Shown: positions 1 to 9,387 of the stretch, piece after piece
How the letters are laid out: each line of letters opens with the position of its first letter
How positions within the stretch are numbered: the stretch's first letter is position 1
Assembly: GCA_000173115.1 (NCBI GenBank)
Contig: ABVW01000001.1
Location: 485,384-549,383 of the forward strand
Direction: 5' to 3'
DNA length: 64,000 bases
From: Flavobacteria bacterium MS024-3C
GTDB taxonomy: Bacteria > Bacteroidota > Bacteroidia > Flavobacteriales > Flavobacteriaceae
Translations under genes and position numbers: made by a program
The notes under the pieces: generated by a model
What the model saw: only the letters and a program-made list of their open reading frames with translations
The model's database searches: none
Told to the model about the DNA's origin: nothing

Positions 1-305
1 AGGCATTATTAGACAACAAACGCTCGGGACTTACCTTGGCGGTTGCTGTAGCTTTTACAGACTTATATGAGCAGGCTCAAGGAAAGGCCAATGCAGTAGT
101 GACGTCGGCTGTAGCGTTAAGCGAAAGCCTAGAAAAAGAAATTAAAGAGAAGGTAGCCAAATTAATCAATAAGGAGGTGACCATTACCAATCTAGTAGAC
201 CCAAGCCTTTTAGGTGGGTTTATCCTTAGAGTGGGAGATTTACAATACAACGCAAGTGTTGCTGCTCAATTGCAGCAGTTAGAAAGAGAATTTACAAATA
301 TCTAG
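1..305 (+). CDS. atpH: ATP synthase F1 subunit delta, C-terminal part (5' end outside the window)
   Basis: The frame is open from the first bases of the window, so this is the last 100 or so residues of a gene that begins upstream. The tail reads like AtpH/OSCP: a Leu-Leu-Asp-Asn-Lys-Arg stretch, then a helix, then the conserved conversion of small residues around VTSAVALS, and a C-terminal part with GGFILRVGDLQYNASV, the typical end of delta subunits. Delta is the stator protein that links the F1 head to the b-subunit stalk. It lies 3 bp before atpA, which fits the usual operon order atpH-atpA-atpG. The TTG at 36 is only an internal leucine and should not be read as a start. Confidence 0.93.
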   Translation, partial: ALLDNKRSGLTLAVAVAFTDLYEQAQGKANAVVTSAVALSESLEKEIKEKVAKLINKEVTITNLVDPSLLGGFILRVGDLQYNASVAAQLQQLEREFTNI

Positions 306-308
306 GAC

Positions 309-1883
309 ATGGCAGGAGTAAAAGCCGCAGAAGTATCTGCAATTTTAAAAGATCAATTAGCAGGATTTAATGCACAAGCCTCTTTGAATGAGGTGGGCAC
401 TGTATTACAAGTAGGTGATGGTATTGCCCGCGTATACGGTTTGTCTAATGTGCAGTATGGAGAATTGGTGGAATTCGACGGGGGTGTACAAGGGATTGTA
501 TTGAACCTTGAAGAAGACCATGTAGGGGTGGTATTATTAAGCCCATCTAGAGATATTAGAGAGGGAACTACTGTTAAACGTACCGAGCGTATTGCTTCTA
601 TTAATGTAGGAGAAGGTATTGTAGGACGTGTGGTAGACACCTTGGGAAAACCCATAGACGGTAAAGGTCCTATTGAAGGAACGGTATACGAAATGCCATT
701 GGAGCGTAAGGCACCAGGTGTTATTTTCCGTCAGCCAGTAACGGAACCATTACAGACCGGAATTAAAGCGATTGACGCTATGATTCCAGTAGGTAGAGGA
801 CAACGTGAATTGGTGATTGGTGACCGTCAGACCGGTAAGACTACGGTTTGTATTGACACCATCTTAAATCAAAAAGAATTTTATGACGCTGGTGAGCCAG
901 TGTACTGTATCTATGTGGCCATTGGTCAAAAAGCATCTACAGTAGCTGCCATTGCGCAGACATTAGAAGATAAAGGGGCTTTGGCTTACACTACTATTGT
1001 AGCAGCCAATGCGTCTGATCCTGCACCAATGCAAGTATACGCTCCATTTGCGGGCGCTGCTATTGGAGAGTATTTCAGAGACACCGGTAGACCGGCTTTA
1101 ATTATATACGACGACCTTTCTAAGCAAGCTGTTGCGTATCGTGAGGTGTCTTTATTGTTAAGACGTCCACCGGGACGTGAGGCATACCCTGGAGATGTAT
1201 TCTTCTTGCACTCAAGATTGTTAGAGCGTGCGGCTAAGGTCATTGCAGATGACGCCATTGCAAAAGACATGAACGATTTGCCAGATTCTTTAAAGCCTAT
1301 CGTTAAAGGAGGTGGTTCACTAACGGCATTGCCAATTATTGAAACCCAGGCGGGAGACGTTTCTGCCTATATTCCTACCAACGTAATTTCTATTACGGAT
1401 GGTCAGATATTTTTGGAGCAAGATTTATTTAACCAAGGGGTTCGTCCTGCTATTAACGTAGGTATCTCGGTATCTAGGGTAGGGGGTAACGCTCAGATTA
1501 AATCTATGAAAAAAGTAGCAGGTACGCTTAAGTTGGACCAGGCGCAGTTTAGAGAATTAGAGGCATTTGCTAAATTCGGTTCTGACCTAGATGCGGCTAC
1601 TTTAAACGTGATTGAAAAAGGACGTAGAAACGTAGAGATTTTAAAGCAGGCTCAAAATGACCCTTTCACTGTAGAGGATCAGGTAGCGATTATTTATGCA
1701 GGATCTAAAAACCTTTTAAAGAAGGTACCTGTAGACCAAATCAAAGCTTTTGAAACAGCCTATATTGAGTATTTAAATGCGAAACACAGGGATGTGTTAG
1801 ACCAATTAAAAGCAGGAAAATTAACAGATGAGGTGACAGACACGCTTGCAGCGGTTTGTGAGGAATTATCTGCTAAATACTAA
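309..1883 (+). CDS. atpA: F1 ATP synthase subunit alpha
   Basis: 524 residues, normal for the family. The protein forms the non-catalytic nucleotide-binding subunit of the alpha3beta3 head on the cytoplasmic face of the inner membrane. Visible features are an N-terminal beta-barrel (about 25-95), the Walker A motif GDRQTGKT at residues 171-178, the alpha/beta signature region around [11 protein letters not shown] and an all-helical C-terminal domain. It starts with ATG 3 bp after the atpH stop and is followed 22 bp later by atpG, so the three genes are very likely co-transcribed. Nothing unusual was seen. Confidence 0.98.
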   Translation: MAGVKAAEVSAILKDQLAGFNAQASLNEVGTVLQVGDGIARVYGLSNVQYGELVEFDGGVQGIVLNLEEDHVGVVLLSPSRDIREGTTVKRTERIASINVGEGIVGRVVDTLGKPIDGKGPIEGTVYEMPLERKAPGVIFRQPVTEPLQTGIKAIDAMIPVGRGQRELVIGDRQTGKTTVCIDTILNQKEFYDAGEPVYCIYVAIGQKASTVAAIAQTLEDKGALAYTTIVAANASDPAPMQVYAPFAGAAIGEYFRDTGRPALIIYDDLSKQAVAYREVSLLLRRPPGREAYPGDVFFLHSRLLERAAKVIADDAIAKDMNDLPDSLKPIVKGGGSLTALPIIETQAGDVSAYIPTNVISITDGQIFLEQDLFNQGVRPAINVGISVSRVGGNAQIKSMKKVAGTLKLDQAQFRELEAFAKFGSDLDAATLNVIEKGRRNVEILKQAQNDPFTVEDQVAIIYAGSKNLLKKVPVDQIKAFETAYIEYLNAKHRDVLDQLKAGKLTDEVTDTLAAVCEELSAKY

Positions 1884-1905
1884 GCCAAACTAAGGAAAAC
1901 CAGAC

Positions 1906-2763
1906 ATGGCAAACTTAAAAGAAATACGTAATAGAATAGCCTCAGTATCTTCTACCATGCAGATCACTTCTGCCATGAAGATGGTGTCTGCGGCGAAGCT
2001 AAAAAAAGCACAAGATGCTATTACGGCCATGCGTCCTTACTCAGACACCCTTACAGATTTATTACAGTCTTTGAGTGGTAGTATTGAAAGTTCAGACGCA
2101 AGCAAGTATGCAGCCGTTCGTGGGGAAGACAAAATCCTATTGGTGGCTATTACTTCTAACCGTGGTCTTTGTGGTGCTTTTAACACCAACGTCATTAAAC
2201 AAGCACAGTCCTTAGCCAAAGGTGCCTACGCTGGAAAAGCAGTTTCTGTGATGGCAGTGGGCAAAAAATCTGCAGACATATTGGGGAAAGATTTTCCTTT
2301 GGTGTCCAACGAAAGCGCCATTTACGAGGACCTTACTTTCGCTAACGTCAGTGAGATTGCAGACCGTTTAATGGAAGATTTTGCTACGGAGAAGTTCGAC
2401 AAAATTGTTTTGATCTACAATAAATTTAAAAACGCAGCAACACAAATAGTTACAACAGAACAATTTTTGCCGATTGTCCCTGTGGTTGGCGCTGCGGCAG
2501 AATCTGATTATATTTTTGAACCTGGAAAGGCTGAAATTGTGAGTGAATTGGTGCCAAAAGCATTAAAAACGCAGCTTTTCAAAGGAATAAGAGATTCTTT
2601 TGCCTCTGAGCACGGCGCTAGAATGACCGCCATGCACAAGGCTACGGACAACGCTACAGACCTTAGAGATCAATTGAAATTAACGTACAATAAAGCACGT
2701 CAGGCAGCTATTACCAATGAGATCTTAGAGATTGTTGGGGGCGCAGAGGCTTTAAACGATTAA
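1906..2763 (+). CDS. atpG: F1 ATP synthase subunit gamma
   Basis: 285 residues, normal length. Gamma is the central rotor shaft of F1. The N-terminal helix MANLKEIRNRIASVSSTMQIT with SAMKMVSAAKLKKAQ and the C-terminal helix with ATDNATDLRDQLKLTYNKARQ and ITNEILEIVGGAEAL are the classic coiled-coil ends of the family, and SNRGLCGAFN is the conserved internal motif. It is the last gene of the atp run here; beta and epsilon are not adjacent, as is common in Bacteroidota, where atpDC form a separate operon. A strong hairpin follows about 60 bp after the stop. Confidence 0.97.
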   Translation: MANLKEIRNRIASVSSTMQITSAMKMVSAAKLKKAQDAITAMRPYSDTLTDLLQSLSGSIESSDASKYAAVRGEDKILLVAITSNRGLCGAFNTNVIKQAQSLAKGAYAGKAVSVMAVGKKSADILGKDFPLVSNESAIYEDLTFANVSEIADRLMEDFATEKFDKIVLIYNKFKNAATQIVTTEQFLPIVPVVGAAAESDYIFEPGKAEIVSELVPKALKTQLFKGIRDSFASEHGARMTAMHKATDNATDLRDQLKLTYNKARQAAITNEILEIVGGAEALND

Positions 2764-2824
2764 ATTTTTTACCCCGTCTTAAACACTTTTTTTACAGGGT
2801 ATTAGCGATAAATAATACACAAAT

Positions 2825-2848
2825 AAACCCCAGCTTGCTGGGGTTTTT
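2825..2848 (+). terminator. Intrinsic terminator of the atp operon
   Basis: A perfect 10-bp stem (AAACCCCAGC / GCTGGGGTTT) with a two-base loop is followed directly by a T run. It sits 61 bp after atpG and closes the atp operon. The next gene begins only about 20-50 bp later, so its promoter must overlap this region or it is served by read-through. Confidence 0.88.
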
Positions 2849-2868
2849 GTATTTTTAAACCCAACGAT

Positions 2869-4443
2869 TTGCCATTAGGCCCAAACGAACACAGCTTGTT
2901 TAAAAAATTATTTGCCCAGACCTTTGTCTATGGAATAGCGACTGTGCTGCCAAGAATGTTGTCTTTCTTGCTACTCCCGCTCTATACAAATATTTTGGCT
3001 ACTGCCGGTTTTGGTGAGGTGACCGTTATTTTTTCCTGGTTTGCCCTTTTTAATGTGCTCTTGGCTTATGGGATGGAAACCGCTTTTTTTAGGTTTTACA
3101 CCAACGCCCCCGACAGGCAAAAGGTAGTGTCTACTTCGCTTTGGTCTATTGTAGCGTCCACCTTTGTTTTTGTTTTAATAGCCGCCATGGCGCTGCCTTC
3201 TATGTCTTCATTCACAGACATTAAATTGGAATACTTAGGTTATGCCATTGCTATTATGGGCTTAGACGCCCTTGTGGTGATACCCTTTGCCAAACTAAGG
3301 GCAGAAGGACGCCCTATGAAGTATGCGCTATTAAAAACAGCCAATGTAGGACTTAATTTAGGCCTCAATATATTGTTTTTGGTGGGATTGCCCTTTTGGT
3401 CTGGCTTAGAGGGCCCTATAGATGCTTCTGTAAATGCTTCTTTGGCTCTTGGAGCCGATGCCGCTTTGACCGGAGCCTCAACCCTTGAAAACAGCACCTC
3501 CATATGCCAATGGCTAGGGGGTTTTTACAGGCCTAATTTTGAGATTGCCTATATATTTATTGCCAATACCATAGCCTCTGCCAGTACTTTTATTTGGCTT
3601 TCTGGTCAGTACAAAGGACTGCGTTTTGGTTTTGACACTGCCTTGTTCAAACGCATGATTCGTTACGCACTTCCTGTGATGATTGCTGGGGTGGCTTTTA
3701 CCATTAATGAGGTGTTTGACAAGATTTTATTAGCCAAACTACTACCTGTATCTTTTGCAGCCAGTGAACTGGGTAAATACGCTGCTTGCTATAAATTGGC
3801 TTTGTTTATGACTCTTTTTGCCACGGCATTTAGAATGGGTATTGAGCCCTTTTTCTTTAGTCATGCCAAATCAAAAAACCCCCAACGGGCCTACGCGGTC
3901 ATTACACAGTATTTTGTGATTTTTGGCAGCGTGATTTTTCTAGGGGTATTGGTGTATATAGATCTCATAAAAGTACTATTCATAAGAAATTCAAGCTATT
4001 GGGAAGCCATAGAAGTAGTGCCACTGATCTTATTAGCCAGTTTATTCTTGGGTATTTATCACAACTTATCTGTATGGTATAAGGTTACGGATCAAACCCA
4101 TTACGGGGCGTATATTTCTATAGGTGGCGCCCTGATTACCCTTGTGGTCAATTTTATAGGCATTCCAATCATAGGCTACTATGCGTCTGCTATAGCAACT
4201 TTAGCTGCTTACGGGACTATGGCCGCGGCCTCTTATATGATAGGGCGCAAAAAGTACCCCATAAATTATCCTTTGGGAAAAATAGCGGGTTATTTGAGTA
4301 CAGCAGTCCTTTTAGGCGGTCTTTCCTTCTATGTATTCCCTGGTCAAATGATTTTGGGTAGTCTATTTTTAGTAGGATTCATCTTAATAACAGGTGGATT
4401 GGAGTATAAAAATTTAAAAAAATTAAGAAGCAATGAGGATTAA
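2869..4443 (+). CDS. Wzx-like polysaccharide/oligosaccharide flippase (MOP/PST family)
   Basis: About 524 residues of mostly hydrophobic sequence with 12-14 predicted membrane helices, starting with the family-typical [31 protein letters not shown]. Such proteins flip lipid-linked sugars across the inner membrane for surface polysaccharide or lipid II-type products. No ATG lies near the N-terminus: TTG at 2869 or TTG at 2896 (giving MFKKLFAQ) are the plausible starts, and an in-frame stop at 2824 limits extension. An Ala/Ser-rich stretch of about 40 residues (about 183-222) interrupts the usual spacing between helices. The last 11 bases overlap the dut start, so the genes are probably translationally coupled. 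Confidence 0.82.
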   Translation: MPLGPNEHSLFKKLFAQTFVYGIATVLPRMLSFLLLPLYTNILATAGFGEVTVIFSWFALFNVLLAYGMETAFFRFYTNAPDRQKVVSTSLWSIVASTFVFVLIAAMALPSMSSFTDIKLEYLGYAIAIMGLDALVVIPFAKLRAEGRPMKYALLKTANVGLNLGLNILFLVGLPFWSGLEGPIDASVNASLALGADAALTGASTLENSTSICQWLGGFYRPNFEIAYIFIANTIASASTFIWLSGQYKGLRFGFDTALFKRMIRYALPVMIAGVAFTINEVFDKILLAKLLPVSFAASELGKYAACYKLALFMTLFATAFRMGIEPFFFSHAKSKNPQRAYAVITQYFVIFGSVIFLGVLVYIDLIKVLFIRNSSYWEAIEVVPLILLASLFLGIYHNLSVWYKVTDQTHYGAYISIGGALITLVVNFIGIPIIGYYASAIATLAAYGTMAAASYMIGRKKYPINYPLGKIAGYLSTAVLLGGLSFYVFPGQMILGSLFLVGFILITGGLEYKNLKKLRSNED

Positions 4444-4867
4444 AATTGTCAATAAAAGCGCTCATGCGCTTCCGTCTTACGAAACTATTGCAGCGGCTGG
4501 AATGGATTTAAGGGCCCACTTATCTGCGTCTGTTACATTGGCGCCCATGGAGCGAAAAGTAATTCCCACGGGGCTTCATATAGCCCTTCCTTCTGGTACG
4601 GAAGCTCAGGTAAGGCCCAGAAGCGGGTTGGCAGCCAAACACGGTATTACTGTCCTGAATGCACCAGGCACCATAGATGCAGATTACAGGGGAGATGTGG
4701 GGGTTATTTTGATCAACCTTTCTGCAGATCCTTTCACCATTGAAAACGGCGACAGGATTGCGCAAATGGTCTTGGCCAAATACGAGCGAGCCCAATGGGA
4801 ACTGACAGATACTCTAGAAGACAGCGAAAGAGGTGCTGGAGGGTTTGGGAGTACTGGAATTAAATAA
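4433..4867 (+). CDS. dut: dUTP diphosphatase (dUTPase)
   Basis: 144 residues, the normal length of a trimeric dUTPase. It hydrolyses dUTP to dUMP and pyrophosphate, keeping uracil out of DNA and supplying dUMP for thymidylate synthesis. All five family motifs are visible in order: [39 protein letters not shown] and the C-terminal [10 protein letters not shown] that closes over the active site. The ATG overlaps the 3' end of the flippase gene by 11 bp. The flippase, dut and DUF4292/EnvC order is recurrent in Flavobacteriia, as far as I recall. Confidence 0.97.
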   Translation: MRIKIVNKSAHALPSYETIAAAGMDLRAHLSASVTLAPMERKVIPTGLHIALPSGTEAQVRPRSGLAAKHGITVLNAPGTIDADYRGDVGVILINLSADPFTIENGDRIAQMVLAKYERAQWELTDTLEDSERGAGGFGSTGIK

Positions 4868-4989
4868 ACCAGCTGCCAATGGGTAATGCCCTACTTTAAA
4901 GAGGGTCCTATTATTGTACCCTATTACATTTAGATAAGGGGTCTTTCAATTGGTGGTGGCTGACAGCAGTAATCTTGGCACCAAAATTG

Positions 4990-4997
4990 TATCTTTG
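4990..4997 (+). promoter_or_regulatory. Predicted -7 element TATCTTTG for the DUF4292 gene
   Basis: An exact match to the Bacteroidota housekeeping -7 consensus TANNTTTG, 29 bp before the ATG at 5027. No well-spaced TTTG -33 box was found. The 159-bp gap after dut suggests that a separate transcription unit starts here. Confidence 0.6.
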
Positions 4998-5026
4998 TAT
5001 GGTATTACTTCAAAAAAACAAAAGGC

Positions 5027-5833
5027 ATGTCCTGGAATAGCGCTCTGTATAAAAGGTTTTTCTTCTTCGCTTTAACACTTGCTTTTACGGCTTGTGGGGC
5101 AAAGAAAGGCAGTTTTGCGACCACTTCTGAAACAGGATCCCTCCGAAATTTAAGCGCAAAATCAGTCATTAAAAATCACTACGCTGCCTCAGGAGATTTT
5201 AAAACCCTAAGCGGTAAGATGAAAATTGATTATAAGAGCGGTTCCACCAGTCAGGGGATTCCGGCCACTTTTAGGATGGAACGAGACAAAACCCTTTGGA
5301 TTTCAGTTTTTTTTGGGATGGGAAAAGCGCTCATTACACCAAATAAAATAGCTTTTTATTCCAGTGTAAACAACCTCTCTTTTGAAGGAGATTTTGCTGC
5401 CCTGAGTGATTTTTTAGGAACCCCTCTAGATTTTAATATGCTCCAAGGGCTTTTATTGGGAGAAGCTGCTTTAGACCTAAAAAAGCAGCGATTTAATGTG
5501 GAGTCTACTCCTCAGGCGTATCGATTAAAACCTCAAAAAGCGCTGGCGTTGTTCAAGCTTTTTGTAGACATAGACCCTCAGAATTTTAAAGTAGCCCAAA
5601 CCCAAATAAGCCAAGGGGGTTCGCAGAACAATCTTCGCATTCAATACCCTTCTTACACAGAAATGGACGGCCTGTTGCTGCCCAGCGAAATATCTGTCTC
5701 TGCACAGACCAATAAGACAGAAACGACTGTGGGAATTAGTTATAAAAACATTAGCGTTAACCGCGCTTTGTCTTTTCCCTTTAAGATGCCTAAGGGATTA
5801 AAAACCTTAGCACTCAAGTCAGATACAGACTAA
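5027..5833 (+). CDS. DUF4292-family lipoprotein
   Basis: 268 residues. The N-terminus has a basic start, a hydrophobic core and a lipobox-like AFTAC with Cys about 23, so it is probably a lipoprotein. The body is beta-rich and lacks catalytic motifs. The pattern (SVIKNHYAASGDFKTLSGKMKIDY, a later region with LLLGEAALDL, and a C-terminus ending on SFPFKMPKGLK) matches the Bacteroidota DUF4292 family, whose fold resembles LolA/LolB-like lipoprotein carriers; that likeness is inferred. It sits 23 bp before an EnvC-like gene, which suggests a cell-envelope job. Molecular function unknown. Confidence 0.75.
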   Translation: MSWNSALYKRFFFFALTLAFTACGAKKGSFATTSETGSLRNLSAKSVIKNHYAASGDFKTLSGKMKIDYKSGSTSQGIPATFRMERDKTLWISVFFGMGKALITPNKIAFYSSVNNLSFEGDFAALSDFLGTPLDFNMLQGLLLGEAALDLKKQRFNVESTPQAYRLKPQKALALFKLFVDIDPQNFKVAQTQISQGGSQNNLRIQYPSYTEMDGLLLPSEISVSAQTNKTETTVGISYKNISVNRALSFPFKMPKGLKTLALKSDTD

Positions 5834-5856
5834 ATATCAAAATAGTATTCCTTTTA

Positions 5857-7089
5857 ATGCGTCACAAGAATCCCTTTATCATTTTCTTTTTTCTTTTGTG
5901 CTACTTTTCTACGGCACCAAATGCTTTTGGACAAACCAAGGATCAAAAAGCACTAGAGGCTAAAAAAATATCCCTTGAAAAAGAGATCAAAGACATGAAC
6001 CGATTACTTTCAGTGAAGAAGAGAGAACGGGGCGCAGTCTTAGAAGATCTAGAGACCGCCAATAAAAAAATAAAGGTCCGAGAGCAGCTCATTAGACTCA
6101 CCAACCAACAAGCCAATTTACTCACCAGGCAAATCAATGCCAATCAAAAAGAAGTAAAGGACCAACAAAAGGCTTTAGCAGACCTTAAAAAGGAGTACGC
6201 GCAAATGATTCAAAAATCTTATTTGCACACGGCCCAAGAGAACAGATTGTTGTTCTTATTGTCCTCCAAGAGTTTCTATATGGCCTATAAACGCCTACAG
6301 TATTTAAAGCAGTACCAGACATATAGAAAAAAACAGGGTGAAGGGATCGCTATTCAAACAAAGGTGCTGGAAGAAAAAATACAATCTTTAAATGCGCAGC
6401 GCAAAGCCAAAGAGGCTTTGGTGTTGTCCAACACAGCCGCCAAGAAACAACTCCTCACTGAGAAGCAAAACAAGGCCAAGGTATTACAAGACATAAGACA
6501 AAACGAAAGGAAATACACTGCAGCCATTCGCAAGAAGCAAAAAGAAGCCAAGGCCTTGGAAAATAGAATTGAAGCATTGATTAAGGCGGCTATCGCTGCT
6601 GCGAATAAAAAAACCAAAGGGGTAAAAGGAGGCGCTAGTTTTTTACTTACCCCAGAAGCAACAAGGGTGGCGAATAATTTTACAGCCAACAAAGGGAAAC
6701 TTATTTGGCCGCTAGAGAAAGGCCTACTCAAAAGAGGCTATGGTGTTTATTCAGATCCAGTATATCCAGGGATCAAGCACCAGAACAATGGGGTGACCAT
6801 AGCCACAGAAAAAGGCAGCCAAGCGAGGGCAATTTTTGAAGGAGAGGTCATTGCTATTATGGCAGTACCCGGCGGAAATTTAGGGGTGCAAATCAAGCAT
6901 GGAAACTTTATTAGCACCTATTATAATTTAAAAACTTTAGGGGTTAAAAAAGGTGATTTTGTTCAAGAGAAACAATCTCTTGGTGAAATTGCCTCCAATG
7001 ATAATGAAGGTCAAACCATCTTGAAATTTTATCTATATCAGAATAGCACCAGGTTAAACCCCCAAGAATGGGTATTTAATTTGAGGTAA
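5857..7089 (+). CDS. EnvC-like murein hydrolase activator (LytM/M23 fold, probably non-catalytic)
   Basis: 410 residues: signal peptide (about 1-26), a long charged coiled coil (about 27-250) and a C-terminal M23/LytM domain (about 285-410), the same architecture as EnvC. EnvC-type proteins switch on cell-wall amidases during division. The zinc ligands of active M23 peptidases look lost: the first motif is KHQNNGVTI, lacking the Asp after the His; the position of the second His motif reads STYYNL; and the final HxH position reads LKFYLY. I therefore infer an amidase activator rather than an endopeptidase. It directly follows the DUF4292 lipoprotein gene. Confidence 0.85.
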   Translation: MRHKNPFIIFFFLLCYFSTAPNAFGQTKDQKALEAKKISLEKEIKDMNRLLSVKKRERGAVLEDLETANKKIKVREQLIRLTNQQANLLTRQINANQKEVKDQQKALADLKKEYAQMIQKSYLHTAQENRLLFLLSSKSFYMAYKRLQYLKQYQTYRKKQGEGIAIQTKVLEEKIQSLNAQRKAKEALVLSNTAAKKQLLTEKQNKAKVLQDIRQNERKYTAAIRKKQKEAKALENRIEALIKAAIAAANKKTKGVKGGASFLLTPEATRVANNFTANKGKLIWPLEKGLLKRGYGVYSDPVYPGIKHQNNGVTIATEKGSQARAIFEGEVIAIMAVPGGNLGVQIKHGNFISTYYNLKTLGVKKGDFVQEKQSLGEIASNDNEGQTILKFYLYQNSTRLNPQEWVFNLR

Positions 7090-7122
7090 AAAAGTATTCT
7101 CATTGTATTGAGAGTATTTTTT
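7090..7122 (+). terminator. Intrinsic terminator after the EnvC-like gene
   Basis: An imperfect inverted repeat (AAAAAAGTATTCTCA, six-base loop, TGAGAGTATTTTTT) begins at the stop codon and ends in a T run. The A-rich and T-rich arms could allow use in either direction. Confidence 0.75.
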
Positions 7123-7212
7123 AGTAGGGTATTCTTGTTTAATTTAGCGGTATTGAATTGGTAATTAAAGCAAGACATAATACCCAAACAACTTACCTAC
7201 TAAATGCTTTAC

Positions 7213-7249
7213 CCTCCACCGCTCTTCTGCCGTGGAGGTTTTTTTTTGC
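7213..7249 (+). terminator. Intrinsic-terminator-like hairpin inside the 7123-7384 gap
   Basis: A 7-bp stem CCTCCAC / GTGGAGG with a 12-base loop is followed by nine T residues. It lies about 90 bp after the terminator of the EnvC-like gene, so it is not needed for that gene. It may end a short independent transcript or be a back-up terminator. The same bases fall inside a weak TTG-initiated hydrophobic ORF (7158-7361), which argues against that ORF. Confidence 0.6.
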
Positions 7250-7384
7250 ATTAATTTGGCTGCTATCTTTCATGGGCGTAGTTTTTTCTCCTTTGCGACA
7301 GCCCCTTACTTTTTTGTTTTATTTGCCCTTGGCATTTTTGTTTTTTGCAGCGATCTTTTAAAAAGGATATTGTAATTTTATCTT

Positions 7385-8812
7385 ATGAAAAAATTCCTAT
7401 TCCTTCCATTGGTTATTTTAATGTGGTCTTGCGGAAACGAGCCAAGCCCTAATTCGGTTCAGGATCCTGAGCTGGAAACCACAGAAGTTGTCTTGTTTGC
7501 GCTAAATGACATGCACGGCAAAATAGACCGTTTTTCTAAAGTTAAGCCCTTTATAGATGAGGCTAAAGAGGTGAGTGATAAGGTGTTTTTTGTCAGTGGA
7601 GGAGATGTTTTTTCAGGCAATCCTATTGTAGATTTTCACCCAGAAAAAGGGAGTCCTATCATAGATGTTATGGGTGCCGTAGGCATGGATGTTTCTGTAC
7701 TTGGCAACCACGAATTTGATTATGGACAAGAAGTTTTAAACAGCAGATTAGCACAGGCAACATTTCCTTTTATTTGCGCCAATGTGCAGAATACAGGGGG
7801 TGTTTTAGCTACTCCAGATCCTTATACTATTATTGAAAAAGACGGTTTTAGCATTGCTTTTATTGGGGTAGTAGAAAATAGTTCTCGTGGAGATTTACCC
7901 CTTTCTCATCCCAAAAACATGGACGGGTTGGCTTTCCAACAAGGTGCTGATGTGGTGGCAGGATACCGCAACAATGCCCAGGTTTTGGGGGCAGATTTAG
8001 TGGTAGCCCTGACTCATTATGGAAAAGAAGCAGACAGAAAACTCATAGACCAGTCTTTTAATGGGAGTGAATCTTTTGTAGATTTGGTTGTTGGCGGACA
8101 CAGCCACCAATTGTACAATGAGGTGTATAGAGCAGTTCCAATGATTCAGTCTGGTGCTCATATGCAATACCTTACTAAATTGGTGTTACAGGTGGCGGAC
8201 GGTAAAATTGTCAATAAAGCCTATACCTTAATAGATTTGAGTGAAGACCATCCAGAGGATTTGGCCGTTGCTAACACTATTGCGGCTTACAACAATAGGC
8301 CTGAATTCTATACCACTTTAGCTACTGCTTCTCATGATCACGACCGTGCTGAAACCGCTTGTTTTTATACGACTGCTTTATTAGAAGAAACAGGCGCAGA
8401 CCTTTCTATTCAAAACTATGGAGGGGTTAGGGCTAATTTGGCAGAAGGAAATATCAGGCCCTATGATATTTATACTATAGATCCTTTTGGCAATGGCCTT
8501 GAGACCTATAGTATGAAAGTTTCCGAACTTAAGACCTTTTTTCAGAGCCAATATTCCATGGCATATGCAGGATTGGACATTCAAAGAGAAGGAAATAATA
8601 TCTTAATCAGAGCAACTGTTGGAGGCAACGTATTGGCAGACACCACCCAACTGACCATAGCAGTGAATGATTACATCAGTAATACAAACCCAGACAACTT
8701 TCAGCAATTGCTAAAACGCTATGACTTTACTACTGCAGACTATTTAATTGCGTTTTTAAGCAAGCAGGAAACTGCTATTGAAAATGACGGCTGTGACAGG
8801 TCTTTAGACTAG
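7385..8812 (+). CDS. 5'-nucleotidase/UshA-family metallophosphoesterase lipoprotein
   Basis: 475 residues. A short signal ends in a lipobox (LMWSC, Cys about 16), so the mature protein is lipid-anchored. The metallophosphatase core is intact: NDMHG, the GGD motif, GNHEFD with the metal-bridging Asn and catalytic His, HYGKEAD and GGHSH. A C-terminal 5'-nucleotidase domain (about 300-470) follows with NYGGVRANL. Enzymes of this kind remove phosphate from nucleotides or related phosphoesters outside the inner membrane, for scavenging. The exact substrate cannot be read from sequence. A TAATTTTA promoter-like box lies only 5 bp before the ATG. Its stop overlaps the stop of the convergent thioesterase gene. 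Confidence 0.88.
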   Translation: MKKFLFLPLVILMWSCGNEPSPNSVQDPELETTEVVLFALNDMHGKIDRFSKVKPFIDEAKEVSDKVFFVSGGDVFSGNPIVDFHPEKGSPIIDVMGAVGMDVSVLGNHEFDYGQEVLNSRLAQATFPFICANVQNTGGVLATPDPYTIIEKDGFSIAFIGVVENSSRGDLPLSHPKNMDGLAFQQGADVVAGYRNNAQVLGADLVVALTHYGKEADRKLIDQSFNGSESFVDLVVGGHSHQLYNEVYRAVPMIQSGAHMQYLTKLVLQVADGKIVNKAYTLIDLSEDHPEDLAVANTIAAYNNRPEFYTTLATASHDHDRAETACFYTTALLEETGADLSIQNYGGVRANLAEGNIRPYDIYTIDPFGNGLETYSMKVSELKTFFQSQYSMAYAGLDIQREGNNILIRATVGGNVLADTTQLTIAVNDYISNTNPDNFQQLLKRYDFTTADYLIAFLSKQETAIENDGCDRSLD

Positions 8813-9330
8813 GCGTCTTCTCCCATAAATAAAGCCCTTAATTCTGTAGCGTCTGTAGGCTTCATTTTGCCCGCTAAGACCAAAGACAGCTGCTTTCTTC
8901 TAAGTGCTGCGGCAAAACGTTCCTCTTCTAAAGGGGTTTCTGGTTTAAGAGGGGGTACTTCTGTAGGCTTTCCGGTGTCGTCTACCGCCACAAAAGTATA
9001 GATGGCCTCATTGGCTTTGGTCTTCTCTCCGCTAAACCTATCTTCCATCCAAACATCTATAAAGACTTCCATAGAAGTGTTAAAAGCCCTAGAAACATGC
9101 GCCTCTACAGTCACCACACTTCCTACAGGGACAGATCTATTGAATGCCACATGATTTACAGAAGCGGTCACCGTAATCCTTCTAGAGTGTCTTCTGGCAG
9201 CTATACTTGCGGCACGATCCATTCTAGCGAGTAATTCTCCTCCAAAAAGATTGTTTAAGGGATTGGTTTCACTGGGTAAAACCATATCAGTCATCACGGT
9301 TCTGGATTCAGAAGGGACTTTTGCTTTCAT
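8809..9330 (-). CDS. Acyl-CoA thioesterase (hotdog fold, YciA/BFIT-like)
   Basis: 173 residues, a single hotdog domain. The N-terminal pattern MVLPSETNPLNNLFGGELLARMDRAASIAARRHS matches acyl-CoA thioesterases of the YciA/ACOT7 type; the Asn-Leu-Phe-Gly-Gly segment and the following Asp are the active-site region. HVAFNRSVPVGS and the ANEAIYTFVAVD strand are also typical. It hydrolyses cytosolic acyl-CoA to fatty acid and CoA. It is convergent with the nucleotidase gene, overlapping by 4 bp, and lies 57 bp downstream of the HU/SPOR gene on the same strand. Confidence 0.9.
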   Translation of the reverse strand: MKAKVPSESRTVMTDMVLPSETNPLNNLFGGELLARMDRAASIAARRHSRRITVTASVNHVAFNRSVPVGSVVTVEAHVSRAFNTSMEVFIDVWMEDRFSGEKTKANEAIYTFVAVDDTGKPTEVPPLKPETPLEEERFAAALRRKQLSLVLAGKMKPTDATELRALFMGEDA

Positions 9331-9387
9331 AGGGTCTGATTGTTTTGCAAAGATAGGTTGGGATTTGGCGAAACAACCAAGAAACCC

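Noticed and set aside
7158..7361. TTG-initiated 67-codon hydrophobic frame
   Set aside because: It crosses a hairpin with T9 that looks like a terminator, has no ATG until codon 39 and no recognisable family; the Phe/Leu richness follows from the T-rich DNA.
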